Below, piece by piece: positions 9,726 through 20,047 of a DNA stretch of 64,000 bases. The translations under genes were made by a program, and so were the position numbers. The notes beneath the pieces are model-generated. The model saw only the letters and a list, made by a program, of their open reading frames with translations. It did not search any database and was not told the DNA's origin. The DNA is from Shinisaurus crocodilurus. Lineage: Eukaryota; Chordata; Lepidosauria; Squamata; Shinisauridae. The stretch spans positions 289,216,971 through 289,280,970 of the forward strand of contig CM037878.1 of NCBI GenBank assembly GCA_021292165.1, written 5' to 3'. Position 1 is the stretch's first letter; every line of letters begins with the position of its first letter.

Positions 9726-9961
9726 ACCAGTGTGGCGTAGTGGTCAGAGTGTTGGACTGGGACTTAGGAGATCCGGGTTCTAGTCCCTGCTCGGCCATGA
9801 AACTCACTGGGTGACTTTGGGCCAGGCACTGACTCTCAGCCTAACCTACCTCACAGGGTTGTTAGGACAAAATGGAGAGGAGGATGAGGAGGATTATGTA
9901 AGCCGCCTTGGGTTCCTTGCAGGAAAAAAGGCGGGGTATAAATATAATAAATAAATAAATA
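9726..9961 (+). mobile_element. Sauria-type SINE, near full length
   Basis: The head GTGTGGCGTAGTGGTCAGAG and GGTTCTAGTCCCTGCTCG resemble tRNA boxes A and B. The body contains CACTGGGTGACTTTGGGCCA. The tail is GCCGCCTTGGGTTCC...AAGGCGGGGTATAAAT plus (AAAT)n. Sauria SINEs are known from squamates, with a 3' end like Bov-B LINEs. Confidence 0.92.
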
Positions 9962-10654
9962 TACTGATAATGCAAGTGTCAGTGCAAACCTTCCTTATTT
10001 TATAATTCATCATTTCCCATTATCTGCTTAGCAGGACAGGAAGCTGCTTTGCACATCCCATCCTGATTTAAACTTATCTCCTTATGTTTGATTTAATTAT
10101 GAGGACCTAATAACACTTTCAACATTTGAGCAGGTGGTATTTAGATGCCACCTGCGGATGGATAAATACGTGGATATTTGGTCTGCTTTTTCTGAAGCTT
10201 ATGCATAACTATTTTTATGGATAATTGTATTACTACATGGTTTTTGTTTTGGTGTAATTCACATTTTAAAAACTAATAATTTTTTTTTAATCTTTGATTT
10301 AATTTTCACTGTTTACAAGGATATAGATCTATTTGAGTTGCCTCATTGATCGGGTCTTATTTAGTGATACATTCATTTGCTCTCTGGTTTATTATGAGCC
10401 AGAATAACTTCTGCATGATTCACTCAGTCATTGGACCCGATGTGATTCTCTCTCGGGAACAAATATCCGTTTTCTAAATCCATCAGGCTCCAGCCATTGG
10501 CCAGTTCCACCCATAAGTTCCCTCCCCCAGCTTTGGCTTCAACTACTACTTTATTCCTTGTATGAAATATACCAAATTATGTGAAACAAGTGGGACCTAC
10601 AACAAAATGTTGCAGTATATCCCCTTTATCTCCTAACAGAAGTTCTTCTGTTGA
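9962..10654. other. AT-rich unique stretch
   Basis: No repeat or coding sequence recognised over about 690 bp. Composition is more AT-rich than its neighbours. Confidence 0.5.
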
Positions 10655-11207
10655 TCATAGAATCATAGAAAAGTAGAGTTGGAAGGGGCCCTCAAGGCCA
10701 TCGAGTCCAACCCCCTGCTCAATGCAGGAATCCAGGTCAAAGCATCCCTGACAGATGGATGTCCAGCTGCACCTTGAATGCCTCCAGAGTGGGAGAGCCC
10801 ACCACCTCCCTGGATAGTCGGTTCCATTGTCGTATTGCTCTGACAGTCAGGAAATTTTTCCTGATGTCCAGGCGGAATCTGGGTTCCTGTCACTTGAGCC
10901 CATTATTCCGTGTCCTGCAAACTGGGGTGATCGAGAAGAGATCCTGGCCCTCCTCTGTGTGGCAACCCTTCAAGTACTGGAAGAGTGCGATCATATCTCC
11001 CCTCAGTCTCCTCTTCTGAAGGCTAAACACGCCCAGTTCTTTCAGTCTCTCCTCATAGGGCCTTGTTTCCAGTCCCTTTATCATCCTTGTTGCCCTCCTC
11101 TGAACCCTCTCCAGTTTGTCTACGTCCTTCTTAAAGTGTGGTGCCCAGAACTGGACGCAGTACTCAAGATGAGGCCTAACCAGTGCTGAGTAAAGGGGAA
11201 TTATCAC
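10655..11207 (-). mobile_element. CR1 LINE, 3' part with reverse-transcriptase C-terminus
   Basis: The minus strand encodes [20 protein letters not shown] followed by [19 protein letters not shown], the CR1 thumb/C-terminal signature. Its 3' end is the ATAGAATC microsatellite at 10,655. Frame is lost in the last third. Confidence 0.92.
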
Positions 11208-11245
11208 CTGTTCAGCCTCCCCCAGGATACTATAAGCTGTTAGAG

Positions 11246-11374
11246 CAGCCTTCCCCAACTTGGTGCCTTGCAGATGTGTTGGACTACTGCTCTCACCAGC
11301 CGCCAGCCAGCCACTGCTGGCTGGTGGGAATTGTAGTCCAAGATATCTGGAAGGCACCAGGTTAGAGAAGGCCA
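11246..11374. mobile_element. hAT-like palindromic MITE, family 2 (CAGCCTTCCCCAAC)
   Basis: Palindrome CAGCCTTCCCCAACTTGGTG...AGGCACCAGG with inner TGTTGGACTACTGCTCTCACC and its complement. Flanked by a perfect 8-bp duplication TGTTAGAG (11238-11245, 11375-11382), which supports assignment to hAT. About fifteen older relatives lie in the window. Confidence 0.85.
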
Positions 11375-11744
11375 TGTTAGAGGGCTCATTCTATTTCCTG
11401 ACCCAATGCCCAATTTTCCATTTGCAACATTCCTTGGCCACTGAGCCTCTCTGTCCTCACTGGGCTGTTTTGTGAGGAAGGTTGCCCCTTAGGTTTGCTG
11501 GTTTTAAAGATTTCTTTGTACTCCCGCAAACTTTGCAAGCATGCCAACACCTCTCTCTCATTTCTCGCCGCCTGAATTAGAAGGACTGATACCGTATTTT
11601 GTATCCCGAGTGTATGCACACGTAGGCGAATATGAGAACAAGTTCCCAAAACCTGAAAGAACGCCATGCCTTGCACAGCAAGATATTCCCAGTCTTCTCT
11701 CTTCCTTTCTAGCTTCACCTGTATAAATAACTGGGTCTCTCACC

Positions 11745-11866
11745 ACAGCCTTCCCCAGTGTGGTGTTTTGGGCTACAACTTCCATCAGCCCCAGCCAGCA
11801 TGGCCAGTGGTCAGGTTTATGGAAATTGGGAGTCCAAAACATCTGAAGAGCACCACACTGGAGAAG
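11745..11866. mobile_element. Family 2 palindromic MITE, diverged
   Basis: Reads ACAGCCTTCCCCAGTGTGGT inward and returns as CACCACACTGGAGAAGG. Arms have diverged and no clear target duplication remains. Confidence 0.7.
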
Positions 11867-12383
11867 GATGTCTTACCTGAACCTTTCCCCTCTTTAGCCT
11901 TTCCTAATTGTTGTCATGGATTATTAAGCACTTATGAATGCCTTTTGTTATACTGTAAGCTCTGTGGGGCAGGGCACAATGTCGGTATAGCTCTTCACAG
12001 CCCTCCCTAAATAAAAGGGTTAATTTGCCTGCTGGCACCTCCCCAGCATTGTTTGTTGTCTAGCTTTGTTATGTACCCATGTGCTCAAAAAAAAAAAAAA
12101 AAAAAAAAAAAAAGGTGGGCAGGTGGCAGAATTCTTCAATATAAATGGAAAACCACACCTTTGGTTCCCTAGCTCTTTTGAGTGGGGCAGTTTGATCCCC
12201 TGGGGTGACTACTGTAGATTACCCTCATAAAGGGAGTTTGAGGGAAGACCCTTGTGTAACTTGGAGGACCTCCCCAAACTGGTGGGGCTGGCTGAGCGAG
12301 GTGGTTAGGGTTGGATAAGGAAACCCTGGGCTAACATCGGTCAACTCTCCAGGTATTCTTGGGACATCATCCATCGCTTAGCC
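11867..12383. other. Old SINE/L2-like remnant and a poly(A) tract
   Basis: ACTGTAAGCTCTGTGGGGCA at about 11,953 resembles the 3' part of old MIR/L2-type repeats. A run of about 30 A follows at 12,086. Nothing else recognised. Confidence 0.4.
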
Positions 12384-12518
12384 CAGTGTTCTCCAAGCTT
12401 GGGTCCCCAGATGTTTTTGGCCTACAACTCCCAGCATGCCCCAGCCAGCTACGCTGGCTGGGGCATGCTGGGAGTTGTAGGCCAAAAACATCTGGGGACC
12501 CAAGCTTGGAGAACACTG
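12384..12518. mobile_element. hAT-like palindromic MITE (family A), complete
   Basis: 135-bp near-perfect palindrome with tips CAGTGTTCTCCAAGC/GCTTGGAGAACACTG. The perfect 8-bp target duplication GCTTAGCC lies at 12376-12383 and 12519-12526. Each arm carries CTACAACTCCCAGCATGCCC. Confidence 0.95.
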
Positions 12519-12657
12519 GCTTAGCCTAACCTACCTTGCAGGGCTGTTGTGAGGAGCACCACTCAGAAGTCCACTTTGAGGAGAGGGTGACCTGTTCACA
12601 AGCCCAATTACCTTTCTGCTCCCCAGAAGCCACCTCGCCCCAGCTACTTTCCTCTGA

Positions 12658-12961
12658 CTGGGTTCAGGCAACACGATAACCCACACTCACGGGTTGAGTG
12701 TAGGTTGTTGTTGAACCGTGGGCTGCTGTTGAAATGTGGGTTATATCGTGTTGTCTGAACCCAGCCGAGATAACAAACCCTGGTGAACAACCCACAGTTC
12801 ACAACCCAACCACAAACCATGGGTTGTTTGTGGTTAACAAGCCACGACTTGTGAGCACAACTGGGTTCAGACAACACGATCACCCACATTTCAACAGCAA
12901 CCCACGGTTCAACAACAACCCACACTCGACCCTTGTGGGTTATCGTGTTGTCTGAACCCAG
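12658..12961. mobile_element. Inverted dimer of a CTGGGTTCAG-ended MITE
   Basis: Two copies of a ~105-bp palindromic unit (12658-12764 and 12861-12961), each starting CTGGGTTCAG and ending CTGAACCCAG. They lie in opposite orientation around a ~96-bp middle that is itself partly self-complementary (CAACCCACAG, CCATGGGTTG). The reverse complement of unit two aligns with unit one over its whole length. A comparable dimer lies at 50,425 and a single unit at 36,761. Confidence 0.82.
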
Positions 12962-13102
12962 TCTCTGTCTCCTCCGGTGAGTAACAGTGTGTGTCAGGGG
13001 TTGAACCACAGGAGTCTGTATGCATGGGAATGTGGGAAATAAGCAGGGGCCCGGCACCTTATTCCCTGGGCCACCAAGCCAGCTCTCAGGTGGAGAGAGG
13101 TA

Positions 13103-13356
13103 CAGTCATGCTTTGGATTGAGAGCATAATTCGTTCCGGAAACGTGCTTGTAATCCAAAACACTCTTATATCAAAACGAAACCACCACCCCCAAAAAAAT
13201 TTGTACAGAGATTTTTTATTTAAGCCGTACTACAGTACTTGTATTGCAAGACGTCGCTTGTATATCAAGTCAAAACAAATTAAATAAATATTTAAAAAAT
13301 TGCTTGTCTTGCAAAACCCTCTCAAACCAAGTTACTTGCAATCTAAGGTATTACTT
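13103..13356. mobile_element. Tigger-like MITE (CAGTCATGC...GGTATTACT)
   Basis: About 250 bp, inserted after TA, with tip CAGTCATGCTTTGGATTGAG and the other end CAATCTAAGGTATTACT. TA targets and CAG tips fit the pogo/Tigger group. The right tip is decayed. Six other copies are in the window. Confidence 0.82.
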
Positions 13357-13451
13357 TAGCCTGATCCTTGCTGCTCTGCAGTGCCACCCAGATCATGGCC
13401 AGAGAGGGGTACTGCAGCTCATCAGCACAGCTGGGCTAGTTGACCTTGGGA

Positions 13452-13690
13452 GAACATCAGAAGAGCCCTGCTGGATCAGACCAAGGGTCCATCAAGTCCA
13501 GCATTCTGTTCACACGGCGGCCAACCAGCTGCCTGTGGGATCCCACAAGCAGGACATGAGTGCAACGGCACCCTCCCGCCCATGTTCCCCAGCAACTGGT
13601 GTACACAGGCATAATACTGCCTGCCCCTCACCCTGGAGGCAGCATATAGAGCCATCAGGACTAGTAGCCAACGGGAGCCCGGTTAGTGCC
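13452..13690 (-). mobile_element. CR1-group LINE, subfamily B, 3' fragment
   Basis: Recognised from CTGCTGGATCAGACCAAGGG, the GCATTCTGTTCACAC motif and GGCGGCCAACCAGCTGCC, shared with the copies at 5.9, 34.4 and 52.5 kb. Confidence 0.82.
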
Positions 13691-14454
13691 TCGGACTTGT
13701 CAAGAGTTTTTCCAGTCAACGTTATTAACCCCCTGTATCCACGTCCGGTTTCGGTGCAGAATTGAGTTTGGATCTCTACGCAGAGAGCTTTTCCTTTCCT
13801 GCCTTTCTGTACTTTCCGCTACATAACCTCTAGGTGGCAGTGTGATGTGGTGGGATAACGCAGTTACACTACTGGGGATTTGTACTTTGGGGATGAAAAA
13901 TAAATACTGCATTTCCCGTGCTCCAACCCTCCCCGCGGTGAAAGTGCTCTTAGGAAACAGAAGCAAAACTGGAGGGTCACGACCATGTTTAAAGCACCCA
14001 TAAATAACCGTGAGCGAGGAATGAGGAGCACACAAGAAAAGCCTTGTATACAAAAGCCCTCATTCCGTGCTGGCACTCTTCATGACACCCCCCCCCCCCC
14101 AAAGCCACACCTCTGCCACGACTATAGAATAAAAACGAACTTTGGATCTCTGGCCTTGCTCAGAGTTCTCCAAATGCGGGATTTGGATATGTCCCAGATG
14201 AAGCCCCAACCGGGTAGAAATTATTATTGGGGTTCTGCTACAAGAAGTCAAAGTTAGCTTCTCGGACCCCCCGCCCCCGCTTCACCGCCCCCAGAGCTAG
14301 AACGGCATGTGGTTATGCAAGCCATAGGAGCAAACTGCATGTTACATCGAACAAGGATTTTTAAAAAGGCATGCTTAAAATAGCCGTGCAGAAGCTGTTG
14401 CATAAAATGGAATCAAGCCAGCTTTTTTCTCCCCACACACACATTTCAAGGTTT
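13691..14454. other. No recognised feature
   Basis: About 760 bp, including a short poly(C) run at 14,088. No repeat or protein match seen. Confidence 0.5.
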
Positions 14455-14790
14455 CAGCTTTGCTCAGGCTGCATTCCTTATACACATTTACCTGGGAGTA
14501 AGTCCCACAGAACAAGAGCCAGCGTGGCGTAGTGGTGAGAGTGTTGGAATGGGACCCCGGAGATCCGGGTTCTAGTCCCCGCTCGGCCATGAAACTCACT
14601 GGGTGACTTTGGGCCAGTCACTGACTCTCAGCCTAGCCTACCTCACAGGGTTGTTGTGAGGATAACTTGGAGAGGAGGATTAGGATTATGTAAGCCATCT
14701 TGGGTTCCTTGCAGGAAAAAAGGCGGGGTATAAATATAATAAATAAAATAAATAACTCAATGGAGTTTACTTCTGAGAAGGCATGCACCG
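14455..14790. mobile_element. Short palindromic MITE (CTGGGAGTAAGTCCCAC type) split by a SINE
   Basis: The left part ends CTGGGAGTAAGTCCCACAGA at 14,510 and the right part resumes ACTCAATGGAGTTTACTTCT at 14,756. The same sequence is uninterrupted at 15,020-15,112. The SINE at 14,516-14,755 fills the gap. Confidence 0.75.
14516..14755 (+). mobile_element. Sauria-type SINE
   Basis: Near full length: head GCGTGGCGTAGTGGTGAGAG, box-B-like GGTTCTAGTCCCCGCTCG, tail AAGGCGGGGTATAAAT with (AAT)n. It is younger than the MITE that it interrupts. Confidence 0.92.
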
Positions 14791-15019
14791 TTGAAGCATC
14801 CTGTTAGGAGAACTTGACCCACCATTTTGAGAAAGGCCTATCCATCTTTTCCACAGCCCAGATGGGGGAAGGAAATTGCAATCCATTTTCACCCCTTAAA
14901 ATTAAAGCACCATGCCTGCATTTAAAAACAAAAACACACCACATCAAATGCTTGCCATCCAGAGAAAACATTTTTTTTAAACCAAAGTATCAAAGCAATT
15001 TCTCTCCCCTGCCCTTCAC

Positions 15020-15112
15020 CCCAGCTTTGCTCAGGCTGCAAAATCCTTTACACGTTAACCTGGGAGTAAGTCCCACACTGAACTCAATGGAGTTTACTTG
15101 TGAGTAAACTAC
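15020..15112. mobile_element. Short palindromic MITE, uninterrupted relative
   Basis: Contains CTGGGAGTAAGTCCCAC and ACTCAATGGAGTTTACTT in the same order as the interrupted copy at 14,455. It supplies the empty-site sequence for that SINE insertion. Confidence 0.7.
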
Positions 15113-15197
15113 AGGGGGAAATGTGGGTTTTGTTTTTGTTTTTAAACCCACCAGTAATCAAGCCAGCTTCTTGGAAGAAATCTTACTCACTTCTGTA

Positions 15198-15560
15198 CAC
15201 AGTATTTATTTATTATTAATATTTATTTATCGCCCATCTGGCCGGCAACCGGCCACCCTGGGCGATGTACACACAATAAAATACATAAATACAATAAAAT
15301 ACATTAAAACAATATAAAAATTTTAAAATCTTAACCCACCCCATATTCCCGCCTGAACAACCAGGTTTTTAATGAGCGACGGAAGCTCATCAGAGAGGGG
15401 GCATGGCGGAGGTCACTCGGGAGAGAGTTGCACAGTACGGGGGCCGCCACAGAAAAGGCCCTCTTCCTCGTCCCCACCAGTCTAGCTGCTCTGGCTGAAG
15501 GGACAAGGAGAAGGCCATCCGTGGCAGATCTTGTTGAGCGGCCCACTTGGTGTTGCAGTA
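15198..15560 (-). mobile_element. L2-group element, 3' part
   Basis: The minus strand encodes GRSTRSATDGLLLVPSARAA and KRAFSVAAPVLCNSLPSDLR, the L2-type C-terminus. The 3' end is the hairpin CGCCCATCTGGCCGG/CCGGCCACCCTGGGCG plus an A/T tail. Nearly identical sequence lies inverted at 18.5 kb. Confidence 0.88.
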
Positions 15561-15784
15561 TCCTTTCTTTACCAGCCAGTCCCAGATTCTAAGCCCCGCT
15601 GGAGGATCCAGCCGCAACCAGGACTTGCTGGCACTGTGGTGGCGGGAAATCCCAGCACCAGCGCCGGGAGTGGGGCAGAGATGAAGGAAAGGAAGGAGGA
15701 GGGCACGGTGGAGAACGGTGGGGCGGGATTGGCCTAGCGCCCTGTAAGCTAGCAGAAAGGGCCGTCGTCTCTTGCTCAGCGGCT

Positions 15785-16490
15785 GGGAGTTGGAGGACTT
15801 TTTTCCTGCCTAAACCTGCATGGCTGGCTGGGGAATGCTGGGAGTTGCAGGACTTTTTTTCCTGCCTAAACCTGCATGGCTGGCTGGGGAATGCTGGGAG
15901 TTGCAGGACTTTTTTTCCTGCCTAAACCTGCATGGCTGGCTGGGGAATGCTGGGAGTTGCAGGACTTTTTTCCTGCCTAAACCTGCATGGCTGGCTAGGG
16001 AATGCTGGGAGTTGTAGGACCTTTTCTGTTTTAACCTGCATGGCTGGCTGGGGAATGCTGGGAGTTGTAGTACCTTTTCTGTCTAAACTGGCATGGCTAG
16101 CTGGGGAATTCTGGGAGTTGTTTGTTTATTTATTTATTTATTACATTTATACCCCGCCTTTTTTCCTGCAAGGAACCCAAGGCAGCTTACATAATCCTCC
16201 TCCTCCTCCTCTCCATTTTATCCTCACAACAACCCTGTGAGGTAGGTTAGGCTGAGAGTCTGTGACTGGCCCAAAGTCACCCAGTGAGCTTCATGGCCGA
16301 GCGGGGAATAGAACCCGGATCTCCTGAGTCCCAGTCCAACACTCTCACCACTACGCCACACTGGATCTCAGAAAAGTTGTAGTACCTTTTCTGTCCAAAC
16401 CGGCATGGCCAGCTGGGGTGTGTGTGTGTGTGTGTGTTGTGTGAAGGAAGTTGTAGGGCCTTTTTCTGTCTAAATATGCATAGGATTGTG
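15785..16490. repeat. Tandem array of 53-56-bp units derived from a MITE arm, split by a SINE
   Basis: Six consecutive units (starts near 15,815, 15,871, 15,927, 15,982, 16,035 and 16,087), each with AACCTGCATGGCTGGCTGGG and TGCTGGGAGTTGCAGGAC. They match one arm of the palindromic family at 3483 and 46,508. The array is interrupted by the SINE at 16,120, resumes at 16,375 and ends with the normal MITE end ATGCATAGGATTGTGCCCTA near 16,490. Confidence 0.88.
16120..16371 (-). mobile_element. Sauria-type SINE inside the minisatellite
   Basis: Reverse-orientation copy: (ATTT)n, then TATACCCCGCCTTTTTTCCT, and finally CCACTACGCCACACTGG. It lies between GGGAGTTG and AGTTGTAG of one array unit, so it postdates the array. 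Confidence 0.92.
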
Positions 16491-17084
16491 CCCTAAGCCT
16501 CGCCTCCCTGGACCGCCATCTTTTGGAACCTGCTAGAAATGAGCTGCATACCTCTCCCTGGTCTCTTCATTTTTCATTCGCTGCTCTGGACCTTGCCTTC
16601 CCTTCTGCCTGACCTGGACCATGGACTCGCCCTTGGCCCTTCCGAGCGATTGCTTGCAGGCCTGGTCCCAGCAGGCCCTGGCAAAGCGTTGGCCCTGGAG
16701 GTGGTTGCCTAGCGACAGCACACAGGGCGGCCTTCCCCCCCCCCCCGCGGTGAAGGGCCCTGTTCACACAAACACAAGCAAACCGTGTCCGTTAGCACTT
16801 CCGTCCCTTGCAAGCAGGCGTGAATTGCCTCTGAACAAGGGGGGGGGGGAAGAGGAGTGCTGAATCACTCTTGTGTCGTAAGTTTTAAAAACAAGAAAAC
16901 ATAGGGAGTTGTCTCCGTCTCCGTTCCTCCCGCCAAGAAGATCATCATATCCACTGAAGGCATAGCAGCTGACACCACAGTTTCCCTTGGCCGCCCTTCC
17001 TACACTGGGAGGACCCAGCGGAGACATCTCTGGTGGACAGAGGCGTTCTGGGAAGGGAAAGTGACGCTACGTCTTCAATCAGGT
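16491..17084. other. GC-rich unique stretch
   Basis: No gene recognised. It includes GTTGCCTAGCGAC near 16,704, one base off an RFX X-box half-site pair, and a run of C at 16,735. An 80-codon ORF at 16,621 has no recognisable domain. Confidence 0.45.
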
Positions 17085-17365
17085 CTGGCGTCAAGAGTAG
17101 GCACGGTCGGGCACCTGTCGTGGGCCCACGCCTCAGCGGGGGCCCACTGACAAGAGCCCCCTGGAGTTGCTCCTCCTCTTCCTCGTGGCAACCCACTTGT
17201 TCCCCCGGCCTCTCGCCCCGGCCCAGGCTGCGGTGGTGGTGAGAAGGAGGAGCAGGAGATGCCGCGGCCTGCTTGCTCCCGGGCTCTCTGCCTGTGTCAA
17301 GCAAGCAGGTGGGAGCCATGAGGAGGAAGAGGAGGAGAAGCGGCCAGGGCGGTGAGAAGGTAGAC
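17085..17365. repeat. GC-rich dispersed repeat, copy 1
   Basis: Resembles 36,505-36,750: both have GGGGGCCCA, CAAGAGCCCCCTGGAGT (or close), GGTGGTGAGAAGGAGGAGCA and a GAGGAAGAGGAGGAG stretch in the same order. Family unknown. Long ORFs on both strands here are composition effects. Confidence 0.65.
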
Positions 17366-17476
17366 TCACCGAGGACGGGGGCCCATTGAGGGAGCCTTGC
17401 CCGAGAGTCCTCACTCAGAAACCCGGAGCCAGCAGTGCGCGTGCGACATTCACACAAACAGGGAGGGGGCTACTAA

Positions 17477-17607
17477 TCCATTGCAGCTTTTATTCGGAGC
17501 TTTATAGGGGCTTTTCATGGTGCTCCGTGGCGGTGAACCTATTTTGGGGATGGAGTCCAGCACCATGGGCAGCTCCTATAAAGCTCAGAATAAAAGCTGC
17601 AACGGAT
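17477..17607. repeat. 131-bp foldback element
   Basis: The left arm ATCCATTGCAGCTTTTATTC followed by GGAGCTTTATAGG returns on the right as CCTATAAAGCT...GAATAAAAGCTGCAACGGAT. The loop is about 60 bp. Single copy in this window. Confidence 0.75.
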
Positions 17608-17667
17608 GAGGAGCCCCACTGGCCCAGGAGTCACCCGCCTCCCCTGCGAACAATGCAGGAGTTAGGA

Positions 17668-17802
17668 CAGTGTTCTCCAACCTTGGGTCCCCAGATGTTT
17701 TTGGCCTACAACTCCCAGCATGCCCCAGCCAGCTATGCTGGCTGGGGCATGCTGGGAGTTGTAGGCCAAAAACATCTGGGGACCCAAGGTTGGAGAACAC
17801 TG
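17668..17802. mobile_element. hAT-like palindromic MITE (family A), complete
   Basis: 135-bp palindrome with perfect tips CAGTGTTCTCCAACC. The perfect target duplication AGTTAGGA lies at 17660-17667 and 17803-17810. Confidence 0.95.
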
Positions 17803-17810
17803 AGTTAGGA

Positions 17811-18487
17811 TATTACTTCCTTGTAAAGACGGCTTCATCCGCTTGTTCCTTTTTCACTTGAATGCCTACTTGAGGCTGGTTCGAATGTTACTACACCCAC
17901 GTCACCAACATTAAAAGGTTCGCTGTGATATTGGCACTTCACCCAGGATGCCGTAATAATGTTTAAAAATAAAATGCTCTTTAGCCCTGTGCATTGTTGT
18001 TCCCCAGGCACACGCCATCACACACCAAGTGTGGCATTTATGGGGCCGCCCTAGTAGGCCCCGCAGGGATCCTTTCAGTTCAAGGGGATTTGAAAGGACC
18101 GTAGAACGGGGCAGATAATAAGCACCCCCAAGGACTCAGAGCCACAGAGGCCCTACTGGGAGCAGGACGTGTTCCTGCGGCTGCTCGACGTGAGTGAATA
18201 AATGAAGAGGTTATGTTGTGCAAGAAGAAGCCCAATAGTTCCACTTGATTTATTTAAACATATTTTTATTTATATGGTGCCACCTGTGGACAAGGCGATC
18301 TACTACAGCAGCCTTCAACAAAGGGTTGCACCCGAAGGTGTCTTTGTGGGCTAAAGGCCGCCCGCATCACTGCATCTAGTCCCCGAAAGCTTCATCCGCA
18401 ATTAACTGGTTAGTCTTCCAGGTGCTGCAGGACGTGTTGTGGTTCTTGCTGCAACAGGTTAACATGGCTTCCCGTCTGGATGCCGTT
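17811..18487. other. No recognised feature
   Basis: About 680 bp without a recognised repeat or gene. ATTTTTATTTATATGGTGCC near 18,262 could be an old LINE tail. Confidence 0.45.
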
Positions 18488-18908
18488 CCCGGGAACGCTA
18501 CTGGAAAATCTCAAGTTTATCTCAGTTTATCTCAAGGAGCGTCTCCAGCAACACCAAGTGGGCCGCTCAACAAGATCTGCCACGGATGGCCTTCTCCTTG
18601 TCCCTTCAGCCAGAGCAGCCAGACTGGTGGGGACGAGGAAGAGGGCCTTTTCTGTGGCGGCCCCCGTACTGTGGAACTCTCTCCCGAGTGACCTCCGCCA
18701 TGCCCCCTCTCTGATGAGCTTCTGCCGCTCATTAAAAACCTGGTTGTTCAGGCGGGAATATGGGGTGGGTTAAGATTTTAAAATTTTTATATTGTTTTAA
18801 TGTATTTTATTGTATTTATGTATTTTATTGTGTGTACATCGCCCAGGGTGGCCGGTTGCCGGCCAGATGGGCGATAAATAAATATTAATAATAATAATAA
18901 ATAATAAA
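18488..18908 (+). mobile_element. L2-group element, 3' part
   Basis: An open frame to 18,773 reads GRSTRSATDGLLLVPSARAA, TRKRAFSVAAPVLWNSLPSD and SLMSFCRSLKTWLFRREY, then comes the GGCCGGTTGCCGGCC hairpin tail with (AAT)n. It is the inverted counterpart of 15,198-15,560, and very similar to it. Confidence 0.9.
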
Positions 18909-19214
18909 ATGCTTAGCTTTGGACCCGTTAAGCAGGAGAGAGGAATCCCACAACTGTGAGCGGCCAAAGAGCAGGTCACATCCCTTTGGCACCTTACAGA
19001 GCAGACATGGTGGTCAGATGGTACATGCAGGACTGTGACCCCCCTAAATTTTCTCTGCCCCCCATTTTTTTTTTTTACAAATAATTTTAAAAAGTTTGCA
19101 GTTTTGTCTTTAAAAGTCCTGCAAACCAGATGATCTGCCTGCCCCCTTACTTTTTTTGCCCCCCCCCCACCAGAACTTTTAGACTGGCTACCGACCTGGG
19201 TATATAGTCAAGCG

Positions 19215-19351
19215 CAGGACTCTCCAACCTTGGGTCCCCAGATGTTGCTGGACTACAGCTCCCAGAATCCCTTGCTATTAGCCATGCTGGCTGGGTATGC
19301 TGGGAGCTGTAGGCCAGCAACATCTGGGGACCCAAGGCTGGGAGAGCCCTG
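19215..19351. mobile_element. hAT-like palindromic MITE (family B), donor copy
   Basis: Family B differs from A in having GTTGCTGG and ACAGCTCCCAGAATCCC in the arms. Target duplication GTCAAGCG/GTCAAGCA (19207-19214, 19352-19359; one mismatch). The sequence from about 19,195 through the left arm to about 19,295 reappears inside the element at 20,048. Confidence 0.92.
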
Positions 19352-19359
19352 GTCAAGCA

Positions 19360-19985
19360 GGAAGAGAAGACTGAGGGGAGATATGATAGTGCTCTTCAAG
19401 TACTGTACAGTAATACCTTGGATTGCAAGTAACTTGGTTTGAGAGCATTTTGCAAGACAAGCAAATTTTTAAATATTTATTTATTTATTTGTTTGTTTAA
19501 CTTGATATACAAGCGACGTCTTGCAATACAAGTGCTGTAGTACGGCTTAAATTAAAAATCTCTGTACAAATTTTTTTTGGGGGGGGGGATTTCATTTTGA
19601 TATAAGAGTGTTTTGGATTACAAGCACGTTTCCGGAACGAATTATGCTCTCCATCCGAGGCATGACTGTACTTGAAAGGTTGCCCCACAGAGGAGGGCCA
19701 GGATCTCGTCTTGACCATCCCAGAGCACAAGACACGGAATCATGGGCGAAGCCAGATTACGGCTGAATGTCAGGAAAGACTTCCTGGCCGCTAACGCAAT
19801 ACCACAGTGGAACCAACTAGCTAGGGAGGTGGTGGTGAGCTCTCCCACACTGGAGGCGTTCAAGGTGCAGCTGAACGGCCATCTGTCAGGGATGCTTTGA
19901 CTTGGATTCCTGCATTGAGCAAGGGATTGGACTCTATGGCCTTACAGGCCCCCTTTCAACTCTACTATTCTATGATTCTGTGATT
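19360..19985 (+). mobile_element. CR1 LINE, 3' part, interrupted by a Tigger-like MITE
   Basis: CR1 sequence GACTGAGGGGAGATATGAT runs to CTCTTCAAGTA at 19,402. After the MITE it resumes CTTGAAAGGTTGCCCCACAG and ends CTATTCTATGATTCTGTGAT at 19,985. The coding frame is broken. Confidence 0.9.
19408..19668. mobile_element. Tigger-like MITE inside CR1
   Basis: Ends CAGTAATACCTTGGATTGC and GGCATGACTG, flanked by TA on both sides. It lies within one CR1 copy, so the order of insertion is clear. Confidence 0.9.
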
Positions 19986-20047
19986 CTAACTCTTGACTGA
20001 GTCTCAGTGTGGGAGATGACGGAGTGGCAGGTGTGAAGGCCTTAAGG

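Noticed and set aside
9726..9961. tRNA-like boxes A and B
   Set aside because: They belong to the head of a Sauria-type SINE repeated about a dozen times; no tRNA gene structure or anticodon stem.
12086..12115. Poly(A) tract as the tail of a processed pseudogene
   Set aside because: No coding or transcript-like sequence was recognised upstream, and no target duplication was seen.
15785..16110. Repeat array as a coding tandem-repeat protein (frames reading MAGWGMLGV...)
   Set aside because: The frame exists only because unit lengths happen to be near multiples of three; the sequence is a MITE arm.
16945..17457. 170-codon minus-strand ORF and overlapping + ORFs
   Set aside because: Lies on a GC-rich dispersed repeat also present at 36.5 kb; no domain.
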